Shown: one piece after another, positions 13,601 to 26,500 of the stretch
Layout of the letters: the number at the start of each line of letters is the position of its first letter
How positions within the stretch are numbered: position 1 is the stretch's first letter
NCBI GenBank assembly: GCA_947561715.1
Contig: OX387198.1
Span: forward strand, 9,858,001 to 9,922,000
Origin: Ascidia mentula
Lineage: Eukaryota; Chordata; Ascidiacea; Phlebobranchia; Ascidiidae
Length of the DNA: 64,000 nucleotides
Direction: 5' to 3'
Notes under the pieces: generated by a model
Seen by the model: only the letters and a program-made list of their open reading frames with translations
Told to the model about the DNA's origin: nothing
The model's database searches: none
Program-made: the position numbers and the translations under genes

Positions 13601-16600
13601 GTAACCAATTTACCTTCAACCATGGACAAGTTGAGCAAACAAAGTATCTACATGTGTTTCAAACGGCAGGCAATACTCTAATTAACGCAAAACATCTCAA
13701 ACTGTCTCTGTAGTTTTATGTGCAAGAAATCGGCTGAGCTTACTTGCGAACAAAACATTCAGGTGTCACTTAAGACATCTTTCGCATATAAAGTGCTTTA
13801 AAAAAAACTACACAGAATACGTTTTAATGGCAAATAATTTTAAATTGGACATCACTTACCGCCAGTGGATCCAACCCACGCAAGCCCGAGGACACCATTG
13901 TCGAAATCTCTGTTCGTAAACACGTAAGCCAGGCAGTAATCGTTGTGGTTGGCAAGGGAAACGATATCCAGGAATTTCTCAACGCCGATATTGGGGCTCT
14001 TGAACGGGTCATCGGGATTCGACGTGTCGTTAATCTGGAATGCATTCACAGGTTTTTCGAATAGGTTACAGCTACTGACGGGAGCTCGTAAATTCTTATT
14101 GGTGATGGATGTCGCTTTTGGTTTTAAGGCATTTAGATTTAGGATGTGGATCATTTCGAGTGTACTTGTATAATTGGAAGTTCTGTTGTGATGGACTCAT
14201 GTAATTATTTTGCTACAAGCTGGTTTAAATGTTCGTGGTCTTTAATAAGCCAAGAAAACATAAAAAAATGATGTAGTACCTAACCAACACAAAACAATGT
14301 GTGAGTGGGTATTGGTAAAGATTATTGTTCCACATTCTGTTTGTTTTTGAGGACAAGAAATAATCTAAAATTTGTTGAAAATGTTATAAAAGAAGGTACA
14401 CGGTACACTTGCGCAATGCAGCCAAGAACACCTGATAAGCATACCATTATATTCACACTGAGTATGAAAATGTTCAAGATATTTCCCTCATACAAAAGCA
14501 CAAAGACATCCTACAGCTCTTACCCTTAATCGTTGGACCATGAAATTGAGACCTTGGATAGTTTCCCCACCAGGTGTTTCAAATTTTGTGTCTGTGTATA
14601 TCTTGTTGACTGCCTTCACATGCTCTGCTATTTTACTAATTATCAAATCCCTTGATGAAAATTCAGCAAAAAAGATATGGTCAGTTTGAATGTAGAGCAA
14701 ACACGTCATCTTATTGGGGTCAAGTGCTCTGCGATGTCTGGAGTGTGGCGTGTTTTCTTCATAACCCTACATGGTACAGAAAACAGCAGAAAGTGTAAAG
14801 ATGTGATTGTAAACAATACTAGGTGTAGGTACTGTGTAAGACCAACACAATAATACAGATATTATAATGAAAAAAGGGGAGAGCAAAATCTATGAAAAAC
14901 ATCTACACAGTTATTCAAGAATAAAATAATATATCATTACGTTCTGGCTGCGATCACAGCTGTCATAAAAGATATTCCTAAATAAAATTTTATCTTGAGA
15001 GTTAACATTTGTAATAAAAACATATCAAAAGACTACGTATCCAATATTTTACTTTCAACACATTTTATTACTTGATCAAGGGAGGATTTCTGAAAGTTCT
15101 TCATTCTTTTTCGGATATCAGCTTTTGAAGCGCCACAGTGAGATTGTTTGCCAGTCCTATAAAAAAGGCTTGTATTACAATGCGTACTGTAAACATGAGT
15201 TTTTATAATCCAACAGTATAATACAGTCTGAAAGGCACCCAACAGCCTTTCAATAATTTTACTGTTGCAAGGGTTTGATTACAAATGGTACTGGAAATAC
15301 ATACATGCAAACTATGTTATAATAGACAAACATAAGTCAAACTTACAATGAAGGATGTGTAATGGCACTTTCATGGTATATCACTGAATGGCCTCGATAG
15401 CCTGACATCGGTGATTGACCGCGACTACCTCCAAAAAACTGATGTGTCTCTTCCATGTAAAACTTCCCTCGATTGGGTTCATGAATGACACCCCGAAATA
15501 TGCCATCAATTATGCTTCCATGAACAAAGCTATCTTTCTGGCCTGTGACCGTAAAATACATTGCACTTATTTTGATATTAAATCGAACAGGCATTTCATG
15601 ACTTTGATCTTAACACTTACCATACAATGAGCCATGGTAAATGTGTGTGATATTGACATCAATTTGGTTGCCATCACTGTTTTGCACAATGAGATTAGGA
15701 TGAAATATAGTGTCATCACGAACAAGACGAAGGTCAAAATTCCTGCAAAATAATGTGCATGCAATTCCCCAAACAAGCCCTTAACGTCAAAATATTTCAA
15801 AACAGTTTGTAAGTATCATTTACATCCAAAGTAACATCATGTATGTACGATACAAGAGATCATCAAACGACCTGAATTAAACCAAAAAAAAAACAAGTTT
15901 TGACATTGTTAAATATGTCCTAACCAATATTACAGTTAGGCTTAGTCTGTTTCATTAAAGTTTAATGAGGTCGCCAAGTACAATTGGTTGATGTGCATAA
16001 TTTTCGTGCCCTAAATAAAAGCCAACAAAAATTATTCAACATACATCTTAATTGTATGCAGTTGGTTTCCAAACAATTAGGGATGTTTAAAATAGCATTA
16101 GTGGCACAAAAAGGTCATACACCCAATAACCCTGCTAATCAAGTAATTTCTACAATGACTCCAGTGAGGTAGTGTTGTTATAGCTGTGACACACAGGCTT
16201 CACATCAGTGGGCACGCGCACACAATGACATCACTGGGTATATAAGCGGTGTGCACTATTTGAAGCGTCTGCTATAGTAAGATGGTTTTACTGCTGAATG
16301 CTTACCCATCTAACATGTATCTAGTATTTTAACTGCAATCTTTTTCATTTATTAAATTCACAAAAAAGTCTAAAGTGAAAGCATGATCAACCAAACAGCA
16401 CTGAAAAATTTATATGGAGGATTTTGACATATCCCGTTCCAATAAAACCTTATTGGTACACACAAACCTTCCATGAGCTTTAAACTTCAGCTTTACAGGA
16501 ATTTCCACATCAGAAATTGAACGCTTTGATCTCTCATGCTGATTGTTTAGAGCACGAATGTCATATGTTAAATGTTCAAAGTGAGACACATGGCCACTCA

Positions 16601-16752
16601 TGCCATTCACTCTGCAGTCTAAAAAGTAGGATGAAGTATTGTATAAGCATCTGTTTTGTTACTTGTTTATGTAAAAAATTTTTTAAGTATTTACCTTGTA
16701 AGATGAGCTGCACAACAAGATTCAAGACAAACAACAATTGATTATTCTTCAT
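7630..16752 (-). CDS. ADAM10: ADAM10 (Kuzbanian) transmembrane metalloprotease
   Basis: Membrane sheddase (Notch, cadherin and APP-type substrates in known orthologues). Exons: 16695-16752, 16468-16618, 15621-15742, 15347-15542, 15037-15156, 14941-14977, 14524-14766, 13860-14034, 13101-13264, 12508-12691, 11630-11792, 11163-11261, 10785-10881, 10475-10589, 9811-9915, 8925-9040, 8181-8307, 7630-7721. The sum is 2364 nt, 787 aa plus stop (human 748). All phases close. Order: signal peptide [17 protein letters not shown]; prodomain ([24 protein letters not shown]); furin site RHRR at about 238-241; catalytic domain with [12 protein letters not shown] at about 413-424; disintegrin/cysteine-rich part ([36 protein letters not shown]); membrane segment [19 protein letters not shown] at about 718; basic tail TLRRRR. 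Exon 6 is only 37 nt but is required by phase. The intron between exons 12 and 13 is AT-AC. An AG lies 2 nt before the ATG, compatible with trans-splicing. Introns hold only a short CA run. Confidence 0.96.
10882..11162 (-). other. AT-AC (U12-type) intron in ADAM10
   Basis: On the minus strand the upstream exon ends ...CAAGTTTGTGC and the intron begins ATATCCTTTT, the exact U12 5' splice consensus. It ends GATGTTTAC before TGGATTC. A branch-like TTACCTTGAC lies about 23 nt before the end. No AG occurs anywhere that would give the conserved protein, while AT-AC joining gives QVCAGFNATCP, matching human GICNGFTALCP in frame. Confidence 0.88.
13411..13425. repeat. Short CA microsatellite
   Basis: About seven CA units in an ADAM10 intron. 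Confidence 0.8.
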
Positions 16753-19700
16753 TTCTAGGTAATTTTTACAACAAAGCACATTAAAAGGCCTTTACACTGT
16801 GAACAAGAAACACAGAGCTTTGATAAAACCTCCTAAATGCACTGGCATAATGGAGGAAAAGACACAAGAATTGTAAATGCTGTTGTCATCCAAAATGATT
16901 GTAAAGAATTTGTTTAGCCATAAGAAATTATTTTCCTTTCCAAGCAAAGGGACAGCCAATGACCCTTGGAAATAATGCAACAAACTGTTAAAAAATATTG
17001 TAACAAATTTGCATTTTATGTATAGGCTACCTGTCTCTATGTACATTTACAACATATCTTGTACAAAAACGATAAATAAACTTTTATAAGCGTTGTCGCA
17101 TTACAACCTTCTTCCAGTGATTTGGCAAATGAGTAACTGCAAAACCTTTCAGGCTGATTGTTGACGTCTTCACCCAATGACAAAGCCGAAATTATGTTGA
17201 CAATAACTTTCAACAAACACCAAATACAGAACTGCTCCACTCTTACTGATGGGACCCCACTTATAAATATATATCTATACATATCTGAAGTGCGACATCA
17301 AGCGGATCCTACATATAAAACAGGTTTTAGCAATATAAATTTCAGTTTACTTGTTAAAACCACAAGTACACTAATCTGCCGTAAATCTGTCATACTTCAT
17401 ATTCAGCTTTAGTACTTCCCAAGTTTAATTTCATTATTAAACCCAACTCTAACTATAAAGTTGGCCACATTTGCCAACTAAAATTTTACACGGGCAAGAC
17501 TTCTTTGCCAATTGTGATGCAATCAGTGTTTTCAATCACGTTTTATTGCTAGCACTGCGATCTTACGTCGTGATGTAAATTTGCTTGATATCACAGTCGC
17601 CGTTTGACACCTGAAAGATGATCCTTTCACAAGAATAAGCAACCGCTGGTGGTCGCTATGCGATCGCGTAATTTAAAATACGTTGTGTTGAATGTTGTCC
17701 CACTCCACTCTTATCAAGGCTAACATGCCATAGGTCATGTCATGCATTCTTTCATTGCTTTTATGTTTGATCTGAGCTTGAATTGATTAGTTGTGTGTGT
17801 TTGCAGTGGTTCAATGCAAACTGTGCAATCAAAAAGTAGAACTCCTAAAATTGGCGTTACTCGATTGTGGAAGATTGTTTGATTGTTCGCCGACTTTTCT
17901 ATCAATCAGTCAAATGCGCACACTCGATCGTAGAGGAATAAACCAACTTCATTTGGCACTTAGCAGAGATTAAATCATCATATGCATCAAGAAGCTTCAG
18001 TTTTTCAGCCAAATGCAGGTTAATAGTTTATTAACCGATGTAGCAGAAAGCTCAGGTCGTCTTATTCAGCATGAGAAAAAAAATCGATTAAATACTAAAA
18101 CCAGGGTTATGTCCTTTATCTTTGATTATGAAAATATCACCTGTCTCCTGAGAAAAGAAATGTTTTGATAGCATGTTGATAAAATGCTATTGTTGGTTGT
18201 AGAAACAATTTGAGTCACGAATCAGGGAAAACCCCGAGTAAAACAAAAGTTGTGTTTTTTTTAGTTGTGCCTTTTTGGTTATTTCTTTATGACACTTCCC
18301 AGCAAGATTTAAAGTCGTACTACGTAACGGTCACTTAAGGCATTCGTATCGGCATGGCAAATAGCGATCTTGAAGATATGGCCTGCACAACCTCTGCTGC
18401 TTGACGAGCGGCTAGTGCATTAGCGCGCACTGATTGTCGAGAGGCCTTCGTTGCGTATTGTCCACTTTGACCCCCGCGTTGGCGAGCGACTCCACTGCGA
18501 TTTACGACCCATTTCAGCTACGACGAGATTCCGTTTGTCACCCATTTCGCGCTATTTGTTCGGGCTGACCATCGGTTTGTTTCCGCGCCATAAATCGCCT
18601 CCACAGAAACTGAGCTCGGATGCTGTGCATTAGTTCCAGGTGTGGGAGGGTTTGCTTAACCGCTGTCTTGTGCTTCTTGGAATTTAGAAACTAAACACCT
18701 GGTGTTTGTTTCCTGAAATCCTGACATAGTGAGCGGTTTTCATACCTGCGTCACCTGGACCTTCGCTCGTATATTATCATCGTCGAGAATATAGTTACGA
18801 GTTCTGACACAGACCGTCAATTGTTCTGCGCGCACCGGCAATCATTGACTTATATTGAAAACGAATCTCGATTACTTCGTTTTTTAGTCGCTATACGCTT
18901 AATTAAAACTGCCTGTCTTAATTCGGTGACAGTCAAGGGGCAAGTCACAAATGACAGACAGCCGAAATTTATGCGCTCTTCACATTGAAGAATCTCAACC
19001 ATTGTGCGCAGTATATGGTGGAGTATATACCGAGCAACGTGCATTCTCAAACCTTCGCCGTTTTTTTTTTCCTGGGAACTAAGGTCTAGCCGCTGAGGCT
19101 GAGGAGAAGCCCCGACGGATGTAATAAATCACGCTCGGCCACCTCGAAGCGCTAATTGCCGCACGAAATTCACAACTCGGCGTGCTCCAGCGACACCATA
19201 TAGCCTCATGCCTTTCGTCCAGCGCTCACCTTGGCTTGAAGTCGTATTTGAGTAATGGAGAGATAGGTCATGTCGCTCTGTTTGAAGTACGTGTTTGCCG
19301 AAAGTAATTCATAGCTCCCCAGCTTGTGTTGGCTGGTACTTTGGTACTAACCCGGCCGCGGTTTAATTTATCGCGCCGTGCGTTGCAGGTTACAATTATA
19401 GAGCTCTTTAGAACCGACTCGGCTCCTTTGGTGTGACTGATTTATCACAGAAATGCAAGCAAACTTACGGCAATCGTCAGCTGGAGCACAACGAGTCTTT
19501 GCATTGTCATCCAGAATCCTTTTAGTGATATAAAGGACAAAGAGGTGACAACACAATTTAATCTGCAAATTCGAGTTATCGCACACACCTTACTGTCCAT
19601 TGTGGATTCATACAGGGGTGAAGGACCCCGGAATGTTTCCCAGGCAACATTACGCGAGAGCGGGCAGTTACAGGGTCTCTGTCCGCCAACAGGAAGAAAA

Positions 19701-20452
19701 CAATGGGAAGCTTCATGGCGGCCAATGTTTAAACAGGGTTTGTGTAACCAACAGGTCGCCGTGTATGGGTTCCGCCCCAGACCACACAGACTGTGACCTT
19801 AACACGAGGAAGGCTCGATTAATTGTGTTGATTGCTGAGCGCACATAAAGCCGACTAAACCACAGCAACCTCCCACCTTGCGAACGTGTATTTGCCAAAT
19901 CAACAATAAGAGGAGTTACATACAAAAAGTGAACCCGCACCCCCCGCGGTTTCAATTTTACCGCCGAACTTTTTTAAGAAAGTTGCTGACAACATTTCTA
20001 GCCACTTTTAAATGTGCGCATGAAGGCACGTTTATAAGTAAGTTTTATGAAAGGTTTAGTATAATTGCTACACGCGGTCGTACGTTTCGTCGTGGGTTCT
20101 GTGGACTACACACGTGCAAGTTCACGACATGTTTTTCGCATTTTAACAAACAGTATGTCCTTTGCCTATTTGTACAAAGTAACACAACGGGCAAGTTTTG
20201 TTAACGTACAACGGCACCAGGTAGCTACGAATGTGCTCAAGTGTCTTTGAATAACCCCGGCGACGACGAGTTTGTGGAGGCCCCTTGCTATGAGTATTTG
20301 CTCAGCGAGGAGGGACCGGAAGGTCGTGATGATGAATGTCCTTTTGGGCGCAAACTTAGTCGTGCGTTATTAAACCTGTCCGTTTCCGTTCTCGAAAGTT
20401 GTGTTTGCCCGAAACCAGTTCCTTATTAATTTCACACTTTGCGCATACGAAC
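16753..20452. other. Intergenic region between divergent ADAM10 and ADAMTS genes
   Basis: From 16.75 to about 17.5 kb the DNA is AT-rich like the ADAM10 introns. From about 17.5-18.3 kb onward GC and CpG rise clearly. Open frames here are short and lack family motifs. A 62-codon acidic open frame at 20241-20429 ends just before the candidate ADAMTS start and could be an upstream ORF. Both promoters presumably lie here; no TATA box could be assigned. Confidence 0.5.
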
Positions 20453-20555
20453 ATGGCGATCTTGTGGCAAAAACAGGAGAAAAGCATTTACTGTTTTTTT
20501 TTACTGTTTTTTGTATTCGTACAACATGTATGCTGCAGTATATCGCCACACCACG
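20453..20555 (+). CDS. Candidate first coding exon (signal peptide) of the ADAMTS16/18 gene
   Basis: ATG in a strong context (A at -3, G at +4) followed by MAILWQKQEKSIYCFFLLFF, a basic n-region, then a long hydrophobic core and CCSIS. This is a good signal peptide. It can end at G|GTTACT in phase 1, exactly the phase needed by exon 27693-28054, giving ...SPHH-D-FQIVV. The donor is weak (GTTACT). A rival start at 27512 (MCGFVSVIGRVCFVCFAISL) also ends in phase 1 at 27609, 83 bp before exon 2, but has a weaker core and start context. RT-PCR or RNA-seq would decide. Confidence 0.4.
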
Positions 20556-23500
20556 GTTACTACTCCTGTTGTTTGTATGTCATCAAATATGTCGCCTCAC
20601 CATCTTCTTTGACAAGTTTTATGCATCAGCCTGATTCATCCCTGAGCCACGTCGACCCTCGCTAGACGAAACAATATCAATAGGCTCACTACCCCATCCA
20701 TCTCCACACTGATTGACGCGTGGCCATCACCGGGCGCCAGCTTTAATGTGGGTTCCTTGTTGTGAATTGGCAGACCGACGACGCGGCCCGGACCGTGTCA
20801 ATAAACGGTTTATTCGCGGATGAGTCCCGGCATTGTGTCCCCCAATCGACCGCCGGCAGGTATGTAAGTAATATGTCCTCAATAAGCGCGGTATTGCCAT
20901 CTTTCAGGCACTCGGGTTCCGTTTGTGAGACGGTCCGCGCAGAAGCATTTGCTCTGCGGGTCGCTGGACATGTTTCAGAAACCAGGTGGCGCCAACGCAC
21001 GGCGCGTGTGACCCCTTAAAAGTGACAGAAGCACTGGGGGCGCTTTGGTGAACGTGAGAACCGGCGGATGTTCTTTTTGATGTAGAAAACACGGCTTGTT
21101 CTTGGCATGCGAGCAGACGCGCGCGCCTTGCTGCTACAACATGTTAAAGCGGGATTTCAAAACTTCCTGCTTGGCACTTTGTCCGCGCGCGACATGTTCT
21201 TTATCTAGGTCCATATCTGGTTTGTCAGTTGCGCGCGTGGTCGGCAACAATGTAATGTCTTCGCGACAAAGATTATCGGAAACTGGAAACTCGAGAAGCC
21301 ATTGTGGTGGAGAGATTTATAGCGCACTCGGGCCCCAGATAATCCGCAACCCGACGCGAAAAGTGCCACCTGGGCGCCGCCCCCCAGCCTTTGTTCGAGA
21401 AAAAATCGCATGGAACACTTGGCGCTTCGCGTTTCACCAGGCCTAAAGAATTTATCAAAACGTCGGTTTGGTTCGATGTCAAAATAGCGTGCTTTGTCTG
21501 CCGGTAATGCGATTGATGGGCGTCAGGGCGTTTGATCTCGCCAAATCGGTTCCGCCTTTTTTGATACGATATCTCTGGCCAGGTTGTCAATCAGCAGGTC
21601 TTTTGCCGTCCAGAGATCGGCTTTCCGGGTCGTCCAACGCGAGTGGGCACAGGGAACGCAAACGCCCGTGGATGACTTGTCCCTTATGCCCCCTTCATTA
21701 AACACGAGCTAATTTTGGGTCGTGCAACAACAACACAAATGTAGGACAGCGCTCATATTCTGAGGAGCTTTTGGTCGGCCGATCCTTGACAAAGGGACTG
21801 TGTAATCGTATCAAAATCGGACGATTTGGGCTGAGAGAAAAGCCTCGCAGTGCCACCTGCATACGGCAACCCGCCACCTGATGATAGCGAATTTCTTCTG
21901 AAGACACTGACTGCGCACCTGCGGTTTACACAGTTTACCTTGTTGTGGACGTCAGAAGCATGAGTTGTTCGCTATTAATGCAAATATATTTCTGTACTTT
22001 GGTGCAGCACAAACTGCTGGGGCCAGATGGCGCTTTGGGACTCCGACCGACAATCAATGTCGAAGTGAGAAGCATGTGAGGGAGAATTGGTCTTCTCGAT
22101 GAGCGCCCGGTGAAAATTAAGTCGCAACTTACAAGCCTCTTCATGTGGCTTCCCGCAGATCATCGCCGCGTGACAAATCTAAGCCGATTACGCTTGCAAG
22201 TGATTTGCTCCGGCGCGTGGTTCAAGTCAAACGACACCAAACATCTGCATCTTCTTCATCTGCTCCGGTGTATTTCCTATGGCAGAACAACACAACACAA
22301 ACTACGGGTCGTTGCTATTCAAGGTCGGTTGCCAACGAGGCAACGCCAATACACTCGCAACAAATAATGGTGACTTCAAAAACCACACTTAAAAACTGGG
22401 ATAAGAAGTATTGTTTAGGGTGGGCCGGGCTCGGATCTTTGGCCGCAACCCTTGAGCCTTCCTTTGACCGTCGACTTGTCGCCGCGTATTCCCTTTTTCC
22501 GTGGAGGGATTTCAGCACTCCGCGTAGCGACTGGATACAGCGAAAGGCGGTTTGTTTTTATAACCGGCCTTTTGCCCTGAACGCCCAAAACGCAGCTTTG
22601 GATCTGAACCCTTTGTTCGGCTCGAGCGGCATCAGTAGCAAATCGAAACGGGGCGACTGTCAGTCTTAGGTTGGGAGGAAACAAATTGATCCCTAAGCCT
22701 GTGTCATTGTAGATATGTTTGGTCGCGCCAATGGGGCTCGGTAACGGGAGATTAGCAATGTTTTGCTTTTTCGCACGTTTTAACACTTCAATATGCGTTC
22801 AAGGCAGCAGCAGCGATAAGTACCATAGACTTCGTTCGGGATTTTTCCACACGCAATTTGTGCCAGATGTATGCGCCTTCTCGAAAAATGATATGGTGAA
22901 GATAGTGAGGCCAAAATAGGTGGTTTCCGAGAAGCAGAGGACGGACTCCTGTTGGTCTAAGCTTTTTTTAACAGCGCAAACCTTAAAACAAACGAAGGAA
23001 GATTGATAAATGTGAAGTTTTCTGTCTGGTCCACAGAGAAGCGAAATGTTTGGCCAGCGCGGCGTATAGAAGCAAGTGGGCGAATGTTAGGTTGCAACCA
23101 CATTCACTAGTAACACTGTGGGGCCTTTGGCGCGGCTTCGAGGGGGTCTGTAATAATGTGCGTGTTGTTTGCTTCATGATGTGCCGTGCTTTTGTTTGCA
23201 TTTGAAGTAAAATCGAGTTCCCCGCAGCCAGTTGTGTGCTTGAGTTTGGTCTGGCGAGCGGCGAGAGAAGCGCCCCGCGCGCGAAGAAATAGCCGCCCTG
23301 TGCTTCGCCGAGAAAAAGTGCGCGGCTTCGAGTTAGTTGAAGAGCACGGCGGTCAATGGCGCACTCGTAAGCGAGGTTTGGGACCGAACTACGTAACCCG
23401 AAGTAACTTACTTTGAATGATCCTTGACTTGGTGGATATATGTTGCAATATTTTTATGCGTTGTTTGCAGACTTTGAACGTCTACAGTTGTAAAAATTGA

Positions 23501-26500
23501 CTTCGCTCGTGTACACCTAAGGAAACTGTTTGGATGTAAGAAACCGGTTACAAGCATTTTCACTTTGTCCAACGCATCCCAAGCAACGCGAAAATTCGGA
23601 TGTCATTGAATTTCTGAAGAGGCAGAATTTGTGGATCTTACCCCCTTCGACGCCGCACCTGTTTCGGAGAAAAGCTTCTTCGTCTGCCAGGATTAAGCAA
23701 TCGCGATCCCGTCGCCGTATGTTGATTGTTCCCGTCAGCCGCAAGACGTTATGGAGGCTCGCACTGCACGCGTGGAACATTTCAGCAAGCTCGTCACTGT
23801 GATATGGATTTGTTTTTTTCTTCCTTGCCAAAGCGTAAGTTTTAGTTGGATCATTTGTCACGAAACGTAACTTTGTAAAATTGAGGCGGATTAAATTTAT
23901 TTCGGTCGCAATCAAAAGAAAAGTCAACGATTAAACTCATGTTCAGGTTGGTGAAAATGAATGTTAAGCATATTAAAAAAATATACGTAAGGCAAGGTGA
24001 GATTTCGCACGGTCGGCCGTCGACGATCAATCTCACTAAACAGCGAGCAGAGCCGATTTAAACGCGCCGAGGTGAGGGACTCGGCCGTTAAAGGGACGCT
24101 TGTCCCGCGGGTTAATGATTCGCCAGGCGACACAGTGCAGCCAGTGTGCTGTGCAAACAAAAGCAGCGCGGCCCGCTGGCGTGTTCGTTTGTCAGGGCAC
24201 GAAAATCGTGTTTTGATTTGTTGCCCGAGTCTAAACAGCGACGATTAGATTCGGCCTTGTCGTTTCTGCGCCACCCGAGCTCGGAATTACGTAATTGCTA
24301 GAGCGCCGGGCTAGAATACACACCCGCGATAGATCTTTGCGCATTAGAGGAGCACTGACATTGCCACGGGCGCCGTGGTCAAGTCCCAAGTGTAAAAGAT
24401 CGTCTGGCCTGCACCCTAGACCGTTTTTACTGTTGAAGTAATCTCGCCGACAACACACTACTACCCGTAGGGATTATACGTACACCTTCAGGTAAACGTG
24501 ACCAAAACAACGACGGCCTTATACCGGTACCGTTACTTTGTTCAGTAGCCGAGACGGATTGTCTGAAGTCTTTAATCCGTGACCGATCTCCCGTAGGTGG
24601 AAGAAACGGCAACTTACCGCACTTTCCCCGTTTCATTGTCTGGCAAAACCGCTCTGGGCGATCGACTCCGGTTGCTTGTTTGACAACGACGACAAGATTG
24701 CGATCGGCCGAGTTCTAAGCCTTTTCAGGTCGGCCCGACGTTTACCTGCGCTTTGGCGCATCAAAGGGGCGACTGTTAGCAAACCACCAATTTGTCAAAC
24801 ACTCTGTTTTCGTGTGGATTGTGATGGTGACGTTGCGGGTGACACGAGTTTTCTTAGGGCGGGCAAGGCCAGAAACCCATCACTGCTGCCGCCGGGAAAC
24901 GGGGACGTTCGCAATCCCATCGCGTTTGATCGAGTTCCGAATTCGTTCGGGCACATATGTTGCAGGGCTGCTAGGGGAGTTGCGGTCGGCGTGAATTCGC
25001 TAATATGCCGCTCCCGGAGGGCCCCTGCGGTGTTCGGTCCTGGTAAACGCTTATGGCTTACTAAACCTGACCCTTGTTGTTCAGATGGCCAATGCAGAGA
25101 CGTGGCCGGCACATTACACCAGCTCCCACGCAGAACTGCACAGGAGCTTGAGATCAACCACACATGCACATTTAGAGGGTGAGTAGAGGCGTTTGTATGA
25201 CATTTCTTGAACTGATGTCCGTCAATCGTAACCATGACCATATACCCGTATCTGTGGGGTAATGTAGTAAAACAACAATGGGACAGGCCAACATCCGCGG
25301 TTTCATAAAGACCCTGTTGTGGGAAGCCCAAATTACTTGACTGTTACGAAAGCACAGGCCTCACTGCCGGAAAAAAGCAACATTAGCGCGTGCGGTTAAG
25401 CGTGAAGGACTGAGAGGACGCACGTGGCGAGTGCCCCCGTAAACAGCAGGTAGCCTGGAAATTGCGATACGCGACAACAAGAGGTGGCTCCTCTCGCCAT
25501 CGCCATATATCGCCATGTTGCAATACATGAAAATTTTTGGCTTGATCGACCGCCGGTAAAGACCCCAATTGAAATGAGCAACCTCGGAACGCCCTTAAGT
25601 CGCAGATGTCTCCCAATACCCGATTCTGATCTAATCGGTTGCCAAACGTGAATGTGGGTTCGTTTCGCTTCAGCGTGCGGTCAAAAAGCTTCGTTTCCTA
25701 CGCTCTGTATTGCACCTGGGCAATTTCCAACGCGATTTGCATCGTTTCGTAAACACCTGCGCGTCGCTTATGAAGCAAGGTCGGACCACTTCTTGCGCGG
25801 AAAGGAGGAGTTTATAGAGTGCAGGGCGCTCGAATCACTCGAGTCCGATTGATCGAGCCGCGTTCCCGACCAATCGACGGACCGGAGTTTTCACAGTCGG
25901 ATTTGGGATGAAACGCGACCCTCGTAACCTGGTTGGATAAGAAACTTGACCAAACGATGATTTGGCGAGATTTTATCCTCACTCATCGTGACGTTTTACT
26001 CACATTTTTCCCTCAATTGAACTTTCAACAACGACACTATGAGCGAAAAATGTCATTCTATTTGAATAAGCACAGAAACTGAAGATGCACCAAGGCGAAG
26101 TATATATTTCTGTGAAATTTTAAATAACAGGCCGCACTGACGCTGATCGACCATCACTCTTTTTGAGTTGTTTTGGATACGACGCTATAAGTATACACTT
26201 AGTTCCTTTATCAGTCAACAAGTAGATACTTTACCGGCGTTTTCTTAGGTCTCATTCCCAGTTTGTGGTGTAAGCTGGACCAGCAGCCCATTGCAGCATA
26301 CGTCATTTTTCTGCGATTACCTCATATTTGTACGCTTTGTTACGCTCCGACCTAAAGATAAATACCGGGATGACCTGATCTTTGGGACTTAGCCGTGCGT
26401 ATAACGCTGTTTCCGTTCTGGCGCTGCACTGCCGCGGTACCGTAAATAGTGTTGCGGCTAACCTTGCACCTTTGCACTTTCGCGCAAACAACTCGCGAAA

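Noticed and set aside
16612-16618. Alternative ADAM10 exon 2 acceptor at the CAG next to 16612
   Set aside because: It would join the signal-peptide exon out of frame. The TAG acceptor at 16619-16620 keeps the phase.
22145-22669. 174-codon open frame as a nested gene
   Set aside because: Composition looks random, no domain is recognised, and the region is within a CpG-rich intron.
24676-25331. Antisense-overlapping open frames of 168 and 178 codons
   Set aside because: No family motif or splice context; the frames overlap on opposite strands in GC-rich DNA where stops are rare.
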